Position numbers and translations under genes: made by a program
Shown here: piece after piece, positions 40,001-54,500 of the stretch
How positions within the stretch are numbered: the stretch's first letter is position 1
How the letters are laid out: the number at the start of each line of letters is the position of its first letter
Assembly: GCF_030848805.1 (NCBI RefSeq)
Contig: NC_092369.1
Location: 1,468,798-1,532,797, forward strand
DNA from: Temnothorax longispinosus
Lineage: Eukaryota > Arthropoda > Insecta > Hymenoptera > Formicidae
Direction: 5' to 3'
Length of the DNA stretch: 64,000 nucleotides
Notes under the pieces: model-generated
What the model was told of the DNA's origin: nothing
What the model saw: only the letters and a program-made list of their open reading frames with translations
Databases searched by the model: none

Positions 40001-43000
40001 GGCCTTTCGGCACACACCGCCGCCACGGAATATCGGTCTCGTTAAAATACCTGGCGGCAACGAAATCGAATTTTCAGGGTTATAAGGAAAAAGAAGAGGG
40101 GACGCGAGGGGAGGTCTCGCGTCCTTGGTGCTTTTCGTCGTTGTTTGCTCGATGGCAAAAGACACACGGACACGCGATGCGGACAAGTTCGGGGAAGAAC
40201 TCTCCCAATTGTCGCTCTGCCATTCGTGATTTAAAAAATTTCCGTTGGTACTTATTTCGTTGGCTCTTATTTGATCGAACGAAAAAATAATACGCGGCAT
40301 TAAAGATTAAGTTGCAGGTATAATGGTGATTTTTATTGTCTCATTATATATAATTATATTAATTGATTTGGAAAAGAATATTGATTTTATCAAATTAATT
40401 GAATTCTGTTGATTAGACATTGGACATATTCAACTAGAAATGAAGTTCGAATTTATGATATAATCAGATATTAATTATAATTGTTAATTCTTCCCTTTAA
40501 TTAATATCGAATTTATCGCTCGTATATATTAACAGAAAGTTTAATATGTTCATATTGAAAGTATTGATTTATCATTCATCATGCTAGTCCACCGCCTCTA
40601 AAATAACAAACAAAGAATTACCGAAGAAACAAATCAAAACAAGTTCGTTGCTGATTTATAAAATTTCTTCGATAATTAGAGACAAAACAGACCATTATTT
40701 CGATAAATTTTACACACCAATTTGACACATTATTGTAATGTATACATACAATTTGCGTATCATACGAATAATATGAATTAAAAACAGATATAATATTTTC
40801 GATGTCGGCACGTACGAGTTCATACATTGTCTGTCGCAAATAAAGGATTTGTGTTTTACGTTCCATGTCTCTCTGCCACTCTTGCATTATTCGCTTTAAC
40901 TTGCAAAATAGCACTCGGTCGCTGGTTGAAAGAGCGCTTTATTGATCGGTAAATACGCGTACCCGCATATACACGCGTGTGCTGTCAATCGAATAGAGTA
41001 TGTACATTTATAAAGCCTCTTACTTCGTGCTTTATAGCACATGATATCAAACACGATTGATATCGATTTCCATGGGACACGCTTCTGTTAAAACCAACCC
41101 GAATTGAAAGAAGCGCCACTTGATCTCCCTAGCTATTATACGTAGATTTATTCCACAAGTTTTATTAGTACAAAGAGATTTTTCGCTCAGAATTTCGTAG
41201 CAAATAAAGTATATTATCAACTTTAAATACACAATATGTCTAAAAATTACCATAATCTTTTTAGTTATAAATTCTCTATCCACAATTTAAAATCGATTTT
41301 TTTCTCATGATATTGAGTTGTTTTTTTTTTATGCAAGCCAAATAAGAAAAAAATGCAATGCCTAAATAAATATTAAAATCATAATTTATTTTAACTTGAC
41401 ATAATACTAATATAAAATATTAATTTAAATTAGGACAGTAATCAATACCTATAAAAAAATCAATTATTGGTTCATTTCTTTAAAATCTTGGCGTAAAAGT
41501 AATAAAGTCAAGATTTAGACATATTGTACGCAACTTCATCAATTCCTTTCTGATCCGACACACAGGAAAGGTAAAGTAGTCACTGATCGTGAAAACACGT
41601 CGTGTATTCGCAATTGAATCGATATCGATCGAGGTGGACGATGCACGAAGACATCGAGCAATAAAACACAACGGCAGCGTGAGTTTAACGTGGAATTGAG
41701 GTGTATGCACATATATACGCGTATCTATATGTATAATGTGTGGATGCCCACACGAAGCGATTCCCGATATATTCATGTAATCTAATTGCAATTTTTTATC
41801 AACCTTAACGCTAAAGCTAAAAAAATTGTACTACATTTAGTAAATTCGATATTAAACATCGAATATATTGAAGAATATGGTAAAAAAGAATTAAGTCCAC
41901 TTAATTTTGGGAAAAAATTCAACACTGATTTAAATTACAGCATACATTATGTACAAATTATGTATATCTATTATTATAAAATGTATATCATGACGTGACT
42001 TAAGTTAATCTACGGGACGTATTCTAACACAAATTCGAAGAACAAGACGCGGACGGCAAAAAACAGAAGGGGTCGATGCGGTCTCTGTAGTTTTCAATCT
42101 ATAGATCACCGCGCGAGCCCCAACTGCATATATACGTATAGGAATGCCCAAATTGGTTTCACGAGCCGCGGGCTGATAGATGTATACGCGGCGATCGCGC
42201 CGATGGTAGAAAGGAATCCAATTAGGCAAGCAATAAGGGAATCGAAGAGATCCTCAGACGCGAGCTTCGTCGAATCTCTCTGATTCCCCCTCTTCTCTTT
42301 CTCTCCGCGTCCTCTAAGTTCGACGATTCTTTTTTTTTCCATTTCTCACCGACCGCGGAATTATTCAGACACGTTTATTATCGGAACTTTCGGGTCGGGC
42401 CGAAACCCGTGGGACGATTTTAATTCGTTAGTCCCCGATAAGATTAAATGTCTCCAATTTATAGCGGAAACACAAACCCCACGACTTTATGGACTTTGTA
42501 GCAATTAAATCCGGTAGAAAATTGCTTTAGAATTTAGATAATAAATAAATAACTTCCCAAATTGCGCATAAAGAGTCGTAATAGTAAATTAGATTCGTAA
42601 TTATGATAAATCAGAAAGTAATCGAAATAAATTTTATCAAAGACGACATCGCGTTCTCGATTTCGTTAACACTTTCGTTAACGATTTCCTTAACCCTCGG
42701 AGCTTCGCTCAGAAGGTCTTTTCTTTCTTATTTGATACCGCTGTGTAATTTCGACGACACGTTTATCACGTGCATGCAGAGGAAGACGCCACGCATTCCC
42801 GGTTCGTAATCTGATTACGGTAAGAAGGCCAAAAAATCGTATAAGAAGGCAGCTTAAATGTCTGCTGTCCGCATTACACACGTATGAGATCTTTCTCTCT
42901 TAAAAAAGAATTCATGACAAATTACAAGATCCTCTTCGCCCGTTGGCATTTTTCTTAGGATAAGACACCACATTTTACTCTAAGATAACATCACGCTTTT

Positions 43001-46000
43001 TGAAAAAGATACACATCTCCTCTATGCAGGTTCTAGCACACAAAAAGCACTTTAATTATACAAACGATTCTTTTGTAATATTAAATAAATTTTATGCGTT
43101 TCAACTCACAATCAGTAAATGTAGTATATAATAAATATAGTATGTGCGACTTACGAGCGAGACACAACAATAGATTGAAAAGATTGCAACTAGAGTAAAT
43201 TCCCGATTACTTATCTACAATCGGATATCTTAACTGCCTGTTTGTTCATAACTGTCCCGTACCAAATATATAAACGTAATAAAGATTACAATTTATTAAA
43301 TTTATTACAAAAACGGCATAAGTAAGTCAAGATTTCAACACTTGATATGTAAATGCAACGGCGTCGATTTAAACACGCATCTCATTGAGATACGTAATTC
43401 AAAACCGGATTTACGGCATTTGCAAATTAAGCGGCAAATTGCGACTCCTGTAATTCCCAAATCTGATTGTGCGTGTCATCGCCGGGAGAAATCTCCCAAA
43501 GATCCTACACAACCGTTTACGATCAAGCCGGAATCCAATGGATTCAAAGGAGGAAGCTGTCGGGGCGAGCGAGACTAAGCGCTCACTCGCAGGTGCGCTC
43601 ACTCACTTTCAGGTTTTTTAAGGGCAATAAAAATGCTCGGCGAACAGGTATATACGTATATATGTATATGTACATAAGCACCGAACGAAGCGAAAAAGAG
43701 AAAACAAGAAGAAAAAGTGCGAAGCGGTGAAGTCAACTATAGCAGAAGAGACACGATCTTACAGAGCGTTTTGAAAATTATCACGGATCGACAATCGGAC
43801 GTCTCAGAATGAGATAAAAAATGAAATCGGTGCAATTTCTCAATGACTTGTTTTTCACAATGGTGTAAAAATGCAGCTTATCCATATTATTACGTTCTTC
43901 TTCTTCAGGAATAAAAATAGACATGATTTCAAGATTATGCGGGCCTTTCAAGTATCGAGATCGCAGCCTTGTCGTGCATGATTACACCGGTTTCAGTACT
44001 TGATGAAGGATGTTGACGTTTCGCGTTGAGCTTGGATTTTTACTTCATTTCTCGTTTGCGGCAATTTTCCTCGGTACGTTAACGTTATAATCGATGCGAA
44101 GATCGTAAAGTTGGGAGCAATAGGGAGAGGATAGTTTTTAGTGATTTCTTACTCTCATTCTCCTATAATTTCTGGATAGAAAGATAAAGTACGCAAACGA
44201 GAAGGCAAACAGCAAAAAATAGTAAAACGAGGAAGTACGAGTTAGAATCTATACAGAATGTCTTACAATTATCTCTTTCTCTCTTTCTTTCTTTCAAATC
44301 TAGCCACAGTATCACTTTATGTTTTACGGGACGTAATTATTAATTATAAGCTTCTAATATTCAAATTTATATCTTAACGTTAAAATATTATCTAAAATTA
44401 AATTTTTGTAAGATATATGTATAAATAAAGTTGAAAAGCTTTCGTTATTTACATTCTCCAGGAACCCGAAGCAAAACTCTTTAATTTTCTAATTCTAAAT
44501 AACTCCATAACTGTCCCAGTATTAAAATTTGTTTTTTAAATTATTTCTCTAATATATGTAAATGTAACTATATTCATTCTATACCCCATAAAATATACCG
44601 AGTACGCAGCTAACTGGAACTGTCGTAGAAATCGCGTAGCATTCATCGTCTCCTTGCGCTCTAATCTCTCTTATTTATTGCCCTCTTCCTCCTTCAGCCT
44701 CCTCTTTCCGCGTGCGCACTCTGCGCTAACAAGGAAATGATGTAAATATAGGTACACGTATAAGAGCGAGCATACGCAACGTGCTCCACGCATGCCTTCC
44801 TGCTGCACTTCCCCGCATCTACACGTGGGTGGCAATCAACCCGTTCGTCTCACCAGTCCCATTGTAACGAATGGCGGCTTCTTGCGTTCGCCGTTAATTA
44901 AGACCCATTTCCGCGAGAGCCACGAGATAACTGACCATTATCCCCCTTCGTCGCTCGATTAATGGCTAACACGACGGCGGAATCGCTCCGCGAATTCGGA
45001 TTTATTGCCTTTTCTCAGCGACAGAGAGATTGAAGCCGCTATAATTATTTAAACTTCAATGCCGCACGAGCAAACAGTCTTAGTGTCGTGGTAATAGAAA
45101 TGCAATATGGAAAAGATATATTTTTTAGTCTCTTCAAAATCCAATGCCTGTCTCACGTTGCGTACTTCACTGTGGTGGAAAATAACAAAAACGATAGTAA
45201 AAAAAAAGAAATTATTCTTTGCTCTAATATAAAATTGTACAAAATTTAATTACCAAATTTCTAAATTAAACGTTACTTGAAATTTTTTATACACTTATAA
45301 AAGAAATACCTAAAAAAAAACAATTGAATTTTTACGTTAAGTACTTTCCCAAAGATTTTTCTTTATCAAACTGAAAAAATGTACGGCTGGTATTTGAAAT
45401 CAGTTATCGTCGAAACAATGAATTACAATTTTTACTGATCAACATGTATTTTATTATAGTATCAACCCTAGGAAAAAATAATAGCAATAGAGCTAACGGG
45501 ACGGATGTAAGCGTATGGTAACCATCAATCGAAGCAATGAGTGGAACGTCCACTAGAACTTCAGGTGGATCTTATAACGAACGTGAGAACTCGCTGAAGT
45601 CGAAGGACAACCTGCTCGGCCGACCACAATAATTGTTCGTACAAGAAACAGTATATCTGGAAACATACAGTAATCCGATTACCGCGTGCGCGCGCGAAAA
45701 GCATCTGACAGAACAGAAGCGATTCACAGAATAAGTAACGAGCAAATAATCAAATGATTAAAGATGAGATTATCGCAAAAACCTTCATAAGATAAGAAGC
45801 AATTTTTACAGATTAAAGATTAAATGCTTTAGAAATTTTCAAAAAATTATAGCATATTAATGGGACATTTGATTCAATGATAAAAACTATATAAAGAAAA
45901 GAAAAATTTCCGATCGCACGAGAGTATAAGTTGATTTACTAACACTTTTGTTTCAAAATAGAGTTTTGTTTGTCCAAAGGAGATCCGAGATGATAAAAAT

Positions 46001-48440
46001 AGAAAAGCATGAAACGCGAGGACAATTGTACCACGCGCTCTCAGCTAGATAACATCAGAAAAGAAAAACTAACAGCGACTGTCTTTCTTTCTTTCTGGCC
46101 TGTTAACAACGAAACAAAATTCTAAATAGCCGTTGGCTAAAAGAAAAGCGCACGAAAAAAGAGTTTAAAGCGTTATTCTCTTCAGTGAGCTCGGATGAAA
46201 AATGTTCACTCGTGCAAAATGAAAAGTGACAGCGTGATGATATCTGTTGCTTTCTTAAGTGCGAAAAAGCACAGCGCATCTTGAACAGAATAAATTAAAA
46301 CGCATAAACGTAATTGTGCCATTCTCGGAAAGAAAGACAAGTGGGATTACCGGCTGTACTTACTGTCGCCTCAGTATCATCCTGACGGCGTATAGAAATA
46401 ATGTAAAAGTAACGTAAAATGTAAAACGCGGCTTACAGGAGATGAAGGACACCTAAAATGGCCGGTAAACTTATTCGAGCATCGGGTCTCGCGAGCATCT
46501 CACTCGCGAGCTAGCAGCGCGACGAAAAATGTATGGAAATTTCACGGAATAATTCACGCGCGACTGATAACGAAGTTTTACCACTTCTCGCAGCTGCCGC
46601 AAGCATATGGGATCTTCCAAGCAAAAAAGATTATTGTCTCTCTTAATTCCCAGCGGCGACGAAAAAAAGTATAAAATTACAGCGACAAGCATAAATTACG
46701 AAACTGTCATCGAGCGGTTTAGTCGCGATAAATCGTAAGAGCAGATAAAGTGTAATGCCGCCGCGGATTACGTCCGGCGCGGCGAAATAAAATGGTGTCG
46801 ACGAGAGAATCGTTCGCCGTGCCGCGCCGGCTCTGAATGAGAAAGCCGTTCGATGTACTTGCCCCGCTTCCTTCCCCTTTCCCCGCCATTCGCATCGCTG
46901 CGTGAAGCGAACGAGTGTACCGGGAGGCAGGATAATGCTGGGACCGTGTATATCGCAGAATGGACGGAAGAGCGTGACGAAACTAGAATGGAAAAAAAAA
47001 CGAGAAAAAGGAGGTACAACTAATTCGCGCGAGCCCTCCCAGGTGCTGACTTTTTTGCCAGAACGCATTCGCGTTCATCCTCGCGTTCGTTCTGCCACCG
47101 AATCCGTATAAGGAGGAGGCTGAGGACAAGGACGAACAATAAGAGGAAGGGAACTCTCTAAAAGTTGAAGTATCGCAATCGCACTCTACTATATTAGTGG
47201 CGAAACCACTCTATTAAATTTAAAGAGAAGGAGGAAGACGGCTATAAGTTCTGAATAAACCGATCAAGTCACTGAAATCGAATAAAGAGATTTTATATGG
47301 GTGGCCGCGAAATTTAAGTTTCAGATTCACGACGATAAGCACAAAATGCAGTCGCCGCAGAAAAACTGGATCCAACCACATATAATCCTTCATCTTATAT
47401 TCTTATATCGTTAACAGCAATAAACGATCAACGATTTCAAGGACCGAAGATAAACAATTGGCCACTGTGCGCCATAAACGGCGATTTACGACTAACATGA
47501 GTGCGCGAGCGCTTTCGACCTTCCATCGGCGATCATCCCGATGATCACGCACGAAGTATATAAACGTCATACATGCTAACTGCAGTGCTCGTTGAGGTGC
47601 ATTTATTGAGAGCAACGTCGATAACAGCAGACATAATTGTCCATCGTTATGATTCTCTTAACGATCGACAATTCTTTTATTTATATTCATTGCGTTTCCA
47701 CGCTTCGGTAGTTAGCGCGCGGTTTTCTGCAAAGCCGCGTAACGACTTTTACGGGAGAAAGAAACTTCTATATTATACGTAATTATCAGCTACAATGTTT
47801 GTATCAGCGTTCGGTAATGGATAGTTCCGATCGCTCCGATCGAAGTAAGCGTGACTAGGCAAAGCCACCGCGCCGGCGTTATTTAATCCTCCCCAGGTAG
47901 AAATGGATAGATGAACAGCGTATAGAAAAAGAGATGAGATAGTATTCGGGAGGGACGCGATCGTTAATATGCATTTTCACGTTACATTAAATCCTGAAAG
48001 AACCATCACGATGTGCAGCGGTAACACATGTCACACGTGTCATGCGTGACTGATCACATTCCATGGAGATTTCTATTCTATGATAAAAAAAACACCTGCC
48101 GCAAAGAGATTTGAAAGAGAGAGAGAGAGAGAGATCGTAAGTTAATTTGATGAAACTATGATCAAGTTACCTCACAAAGCGATTGTAAAAATTTTCACCC
48201 TTCTTTGTCGTTGTTGTAAAACAAATGAGCGATAATGTTCCAAAATTCAGTAAGATAAATCAGATAAGGTTTTAAATAATTGCAATACATGAATGTTGTT
48301 ACTAAAGCAAAATTTTAGTTAAATTTTAACGCGCTTGACTTCATTCTTTGGTACGGCGGAACGAACAGTAAAACGGAATAGTTCGCTTTTCATAGGAGAC
48401 ATAAACGGAAATAGTGCGAAGAGGAAGTAGAGAAACTCAC
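37050..48440. other. Long fringe intron, no recognised gene
   Basis: Alternating AT-rich DNA and GC-rich islands (37380-38300, 39560-40150, 46760-47110). The longest frames are 37658-38197 and 46643-47068 on the minus strand; both are Ser/Arg-rich and lack domains, splice context or partner frames. A GA tract lies at 48114-48133. Islands of this kind in developmental-gene introns may include enhancers, but nothing specific is visible. Confidence 0.5.
47150..47226. mobile_element. MITE family M, internally deleted copy
   Basis: CTCTCTAAAAGTTGAAGTA is joined directly to TCGCAATCGCACTCTACTAT and GTGGCGAAACCACTCT: both ends of the family, with nearly the whole centre missing. Confidence 0.65.
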
Positions 48441-48526
48441 CCAGCCACCGGCGTCATCTTCAACGCCAATGCTCGACTGATGCAGAATCCGGCGCCGCCC
48501 GTAGCGAACCAAAATTTCACCTTTTG
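48441..48526 (-). CDS. fng: fringe, internal exon
   Basis: 86 nt: [20 protein letters not shown], then ALKMTPVAG and a split Gly codon. [15 protein letters not shown] is the strongest Fringe motif, near the nucleotide-sugar/acceptor site. Donor GTGAGT-type, acceptor TTTCAG. The signal-anchor, DDD motif and other N-terminal parts must lie in exons further right; I did not find them in this window. Confidence 0.93.
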
Positions 48527-51500
48527 CTGAAACACACGGAAAAGAAAAACGATTTAATAGGAGGTTCAACGGAGAGACGAGCTAGAAATCGCGGGAGCCG
48601 CCGTTGTAATTATACGATACATCGATCCGAGATCGGGCAGAATGATCGATCGTTGTCGGCGCACACCGACCGCGTTCGACGGCCGTTATTAACCGATTAA
48701 GGATGAATGACTCGCTTGATGAGAATTAGGGGCCGGGATAGATTACATCTTGACGTATCGTCGGATGTCACGCTACTTCGGGAGAACAAATTATGACAAA
48801 AGCCATGATATTTCGGCGAGCTTACGTCCTGTCACGGAATCCAGTTCCTTACTTTCGCTTCGAGAAGTTCGCGGAACTGTCCACGATTTCATCAACCGAA
48901 CACTCGAACGACCATCATATAATCTAATTAGCAATTATCCTGAAGAAATAAATAACGATACGAAGGTTTGTTCGCTGGGCACAGTGACGTAAATAATGAA
49001 ATTAAAAAACGCGGCGTCAAAAAAATGTATCTACTGCCGATTGGTCTTTTTCTCTGACCTGAAAACTTTGCTCCAGGAAACGTTCTCTTGTACATGATGG
49101 ACGTACAAACGTGCACGCAAACATGCACACACACGTGCACGCGCGAACGCGAAAACACAACGAACTGAGGTACGAGCGATTTCTGGCCGATTGCCGTGGC
49201 TGCAGGCTATTAAAGCCGGACTCCTAGGCGGCCTAAGCGCAATCCATGCCGACCGATATTATCTCAATACCGGTATAGGACCGTAGAACCGTGCGGTGCG
49301 CCTTTTCTTGAAGGCGTGGTGCATGAGCGCGGTCCACGAGCCAACGGCCGCACACGTGCATGCACAACGCGTTTGCTGATAAAACTGTCACGAGTTTTTA
49401 TTCGTCTCTTCTGCGCAGATCGTCGACGTTTATGTTAATTCGCTATGCATGAAGAAAGAATTTAACGGAGCACGTTACCAGAGCACATCTCGCGATGCGA
49501 ATCAGTCAAACGCTAAATTCGCTTAATTAAAGATAAGTGTCAGGTGTGGTTGCTGATGACTCTAACGGTCTATCGCGCAGATTCCGTTACGCTTTTCGAA
49601 TAATCAAGAGATGCTTACTTTCATATGAATCTTTGGATTCGACATTCTTCTGAAAAAAAGTCAAATCGATTTAAAAAAATCTCTTATTTACTATTTGACT
49701 CGTTTATTTTGAGATGTCCGGTGCAGTCAAATATTCTTATAGAGCTTGTCCGATTTGTCTTATTTCTTAAGCTCTAAAATATATCAGCTATGTGCTATAC
49801 TTTGAACTCAAAAAGTTCTGCATCCACAACTATTTGAGATAAATCTACATCATCGTTATCTTGACATCGGACATGATGCCGGCGTGCTCCTTTCCACTGA
49901 CTGGGCGTGGTGGAGCACGGATGGCAGCAGAACGGCCACCACGGACATATCGTACTGGCGCACGTACGTATACCTCGCGATATATCCGTAAGGTCAGCTG
50001 ACAAGACGATCGGCGTTACCGTTATAGATGTACAGCATACCTACGCCCAAGACGAGAACGCGTGCGCGCGCGCGCGCGGGAATATAATGGTATAATCGCC
50101 CTCTTGCACTTTAGAGGATCTATAATTTCGCTCCGCTGTGCAAGTAATGAGATGGCTAGTAAAAGCCTACCGGGCCGAATGACATGGCAGAAATTACCAC
50201 GATAATATCGCGCCTTGCCGCGCCTCCCTGCGATTTGCGCGTCGCTACGATTTGCACATCGCTGCGATTTGCGTGGCTCGTTCTCGATATTGCTCCCTTC
50301 TACGATTCCGATTGGTAATGTTCTCTAGATACGTCATGGAGATCATTGATTTCATTTTAACGACAGAATCCATTAATCTGTCCTATATATAGTATCAACC
50401 TTTTTCTATAGTAAATTTCCTAATCTCATCAATAATTTGCAAGTTATAATTAATTTCAAGCAGACTGCGAGAAAAGAAACCAGTACGTAGTTTCTAACAT
50501 AAGACATCTTCAATATTTTTTTGATTAATTTTATATAAAAATCTGTTTCCTCTTTCAAACAAAAAAGACACTTTTTTAATAAATATAAAATCCTCACTCT
50601 TAGTAACTTTTATTAAAAGATTTTATCTCAGGAACAGCAGTACTTATCATTCACGAAAAATGCTGCCCCAAATTGCCTCGTATTAAAAACTGTTACCTCT
50701 CTTCTCGTCTTCTCTTCCCATCACCCTTTCCTATATGCGATGTCACTCGCATTATGAAGGTATCGAGCGACAGATACTAAAAAGAGAGCAACACGCAGAC
50801 GGGACTCCACTGACGCATTAGATATACACGCGCGATAGTGGTAGCCCGAGATAGTATCGGAACGCTTTTACAAGAAGGAAGCTTATTCTTTATTTCTCTC
50901 TTTCGAGTCCATTTGAATAACACAACATCGTGTGGCGAGCGTGCGGAGTCACGAGGGAAGCCACCGGCGCGACCCGGGACGCGAGAATTCTGAGATCGCC
51001 CGCGAACTCGTTCTTATTGTTGCGAAGGAACGTGCGCGAAGTATACGGGGGACGACAGCGGGATCGGTACCGACGATTCCTCGCGAAACGATGTTCAACG
51101 CAATCCTGTCTGCGTCCCCCGCTGTGTACCTATCGCAAGTTCCTTTCATACAGGCTGGCTCTCTCTCGCGCTTTCTCGATCTCAAGCACGCCATTTCTCA
51201 ATTTTTTTAATAATAAATGAAACAGGACCAATGTGATATGCAATCAATTAGAGAGAAAAACACCATTTACGGTCCGGACTGGATCTTGGTAGTCTAATAA
51301 TAATATTGTGTGAAAACTTCCCTTCGAAGCAATTTTAAAAACCTGCACTCTAGCTTTATCTTTTATTTTGTAGAATCATGAGAATCATGTTACTATCAAG
51401 CGTTGACACGAGCGTAGAGTGATATAATATACAAAGATGATTTTCAATGTAATAACGCAGATAAATATCGAATATTCATTGCACGAGGGAAAAAAAGCCA

Positions 51501-54500
51501 ATAGCGGTATGTTACTTTCAACTTTTCCTTCAATCCCCGCAATGTAGACAGCTCCATTGCAACAGCGGCACTTTAGATCCTGTTGCTAATGAAAGTATAG
51601 TGATGTTTGATACTCGCTACAGCGAGAAAATACGAGGCTCGGGCGACAGGAAGCACCGCCGACGATTCACTTTCTGACGATCAGCACTTGCTAGGCTAGA
51701 AATGTCTCTCACACAAGCGCAATTCGACGAGGTAATCAGTCAGTAATTTTAATTATCGCGCGCGCGTATTTACGACTGGTAATCGCTCGATCTCAGAGTC
51801 CCAGACGCGGCAATCTCGGGGGCATCGCGTACAGGCATCATCGGTAACGAAGGGACTTACCGATCGGCGGCCAAGATTGTGCCGGTCTGACTAATTACAT
51901 TCCTAACCCGGGACGGGGGCACGTCGCGGAGGGAATAGCGTACGCGGGTAAAGGCCGCACGATTCTATATCCAATTATGTACGGACGATTGGCAGCGGGA
52001 CCGTAGATATGTTCCGCGACTGGATTGGCCTTCCTCAACCTGTTATCGTCATCGAGCGGATGCGAATTATTCGGGATCATGCTTTCCGCTTAATTACTGT
52101 CTATCTCCGCTGAACCTCTCGATCGTTTCCGATATAACTATAAGTTTTTCCCGTCAAACATATATTACTTTCTTTACCATCGACATGATGCAATTAATCG
52201 GCGGAAGCAGATTAGTTCTTAAGCGCGTACAAAACAAACTGTAACAACTATATTCAATACGTAATTGAACAAGAAAAGCAAAACGAATTTAAATCAAGAT
52301 AACTATTCGGCTTTTAATTTTCTAGTCAAAATAATCGTATACCAGATATATAACGGATAAGCTAAAAATTTATTTATTTAACAAACATCAGACGCTCGTC
52401 AAACATCGAGTGATGACTTTTCTTTGACCATCGTTCAAAAAAAAAAAACGGAAAAGATTGTTGCAATCGCCGAATTATTTCAGAACGAGCGGTTCGTTCT
52501 CGAGGTCATAAAACCGAGGCTGAGTGACACGGCGAGTAATATCTGATGGAGGGTAACGTGTGTGTAGCTGCTCGGTATATTAGGACTAATGAACAGATTA
52601 GAGGCACCGATATATGACCCCACGAACAGCAGATGTGCGAAGCTACGTACTAAGAAATTCGTTGCATCCGTAGCAGTGCATGGGAAAAAGAGACGGCAAA
52701 AGGAATTCCAATCTTCACGCCGATAAAAATGAGATAATAATGCAACAGAGATAACGCATTCTCCTCGACTTTCTTTCGGAAATCTCTAACGAGTCGGTTG
52801 ACTGCAACAATTTCTCTCACGTTTACAATGTTGGCATGCATGTGTGTATGAGTATGTGTATTCGTGGGTAATCGTGTAAATTTTTTCGAAAGATGTGCAA
52901 ACCTAATTGAATTACCCTGAAACAACGTTCAATCTTTCGGAGTCACGTTTTTTCGTTTCGAGCGCACCGGCCGCGTTTTTATCCACGTCGCTAGACCAAT
53001 AGCTGGCGATTTATATGCACAGTCATCCGCACTTCCACGTAGATTTATCAATAATATTTACAATCGGCAGGAAGTCGTTCTTGCTCTTGTTTCCAATCCG
53101 TTCGAGCGTATCACGTGGCATAGAAACGCGAGCGCACTGACAGAGACACCCCGCGCTTTGATATCGCCATAAATTCCTAACCGAGCATTTTTCAATCTCG
53201 AACAATATCACATTTAACCGAAACGAATAAATCTGTTACACTGTAGAGACAATGCCTCTTATTTTTGGTTTCAAGAACATTTCGTGGCTCTTTCGCAACA
53301 TGAAAGCTTTCAAGATAAAGAATACGCGTCACAGATATACGTGAGAATATAAGCATGCATAAATAGCAACTTTCAAAAATATAAAACAAGCTCGATATCA
53401 GTGTGTTGATGCCTTACCATTTGCGTGCTCTTTTATTTATTTATACTCTCTATGACTGTATCCCCACTAAGCATCGCAATAAATTAAATTAAATTAAATT
53501 AAATTAAATTAAATTAAATTAAATATCAATCAATTTATATTCGACACATGTCTATATGTATTATTTATCATAAATTATAATAAACAATTTTTATATTCTT
53601 GGAATAAATACATAATGTACATTGTCTCAAAATTACCAGTTATTATTATAATTATTCACTTTGTGATAATTAACAAGCCCCAAATTCATGAACAAATAAT
53701 TGATGAAATCGTACGACAGCGTTAAGCATCACTCTCGGAGTTTCCTGAGCAAGCAGACGACAGGATAAAATCCCTCGAGAGATGTAAAAGGGACGAGTGT
53801 GCTCCTAAAGCCGCCGCAAGTGGAATCCACTTTGCGATCCTTGGCCAACCCCTCGAGAATCCGAGGAGCACGTGCACATGCAAATATTGGTAGGCTCCCA
53901 AACAAGGTTGCCGACCAGTTTTTCTAAATAAATACCGGTAAAGTAAGCACGGGCGGCGCCGCTTCTCAGCTAGATTTCATTTCACAACTCACGATGTAGT
54001 TTAATTTCACGTAAACTATCAAACGTCTTATGTTCATCAACGCCTAAAAAAAAAAAAGATTTAGTATTTTCAATATTTTGGATCGTACATATAATCAATG
54101 TATTGCGCATTTATTATGCGAATTGTACAATGTGAAAAAAAAACAGAATACCAATGATCGCGAAGTATTTGAGATTCTGCGTTGAATGTAACAGTAATAT
54201 CAACGCAATTAGCGGCATCCGCCGGCTTGCAACCTTCATGAACGTATGCACGTGCAGTGTGCAAAAGGAACCGTCGTCGGAATAAAATTTAAAAAAAAGG
54301 AAGAGAGCGAGAGAAACTGATAAAGCAGAACTCTCCGCATCGTACGATATGCAGCCGCGCAGCGGTGCACCGGATGCACCGGCGCTGCAAAACAAAGATG
54401 GTGTCGTGAGATATAAAGCAACAGGTATAATAATATCGAAGTAATGGAGGTAGCATACGCGGCATAGGGAAACATCAGTCAACCCCCTTTCGCTCCCTCC

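Noticed and set aside
46643..47068. 141-codon minus-strand frame
   Set aside because: Overlapping open frames on both strands in GC-rich DNA; the protein has no recognisable motif.
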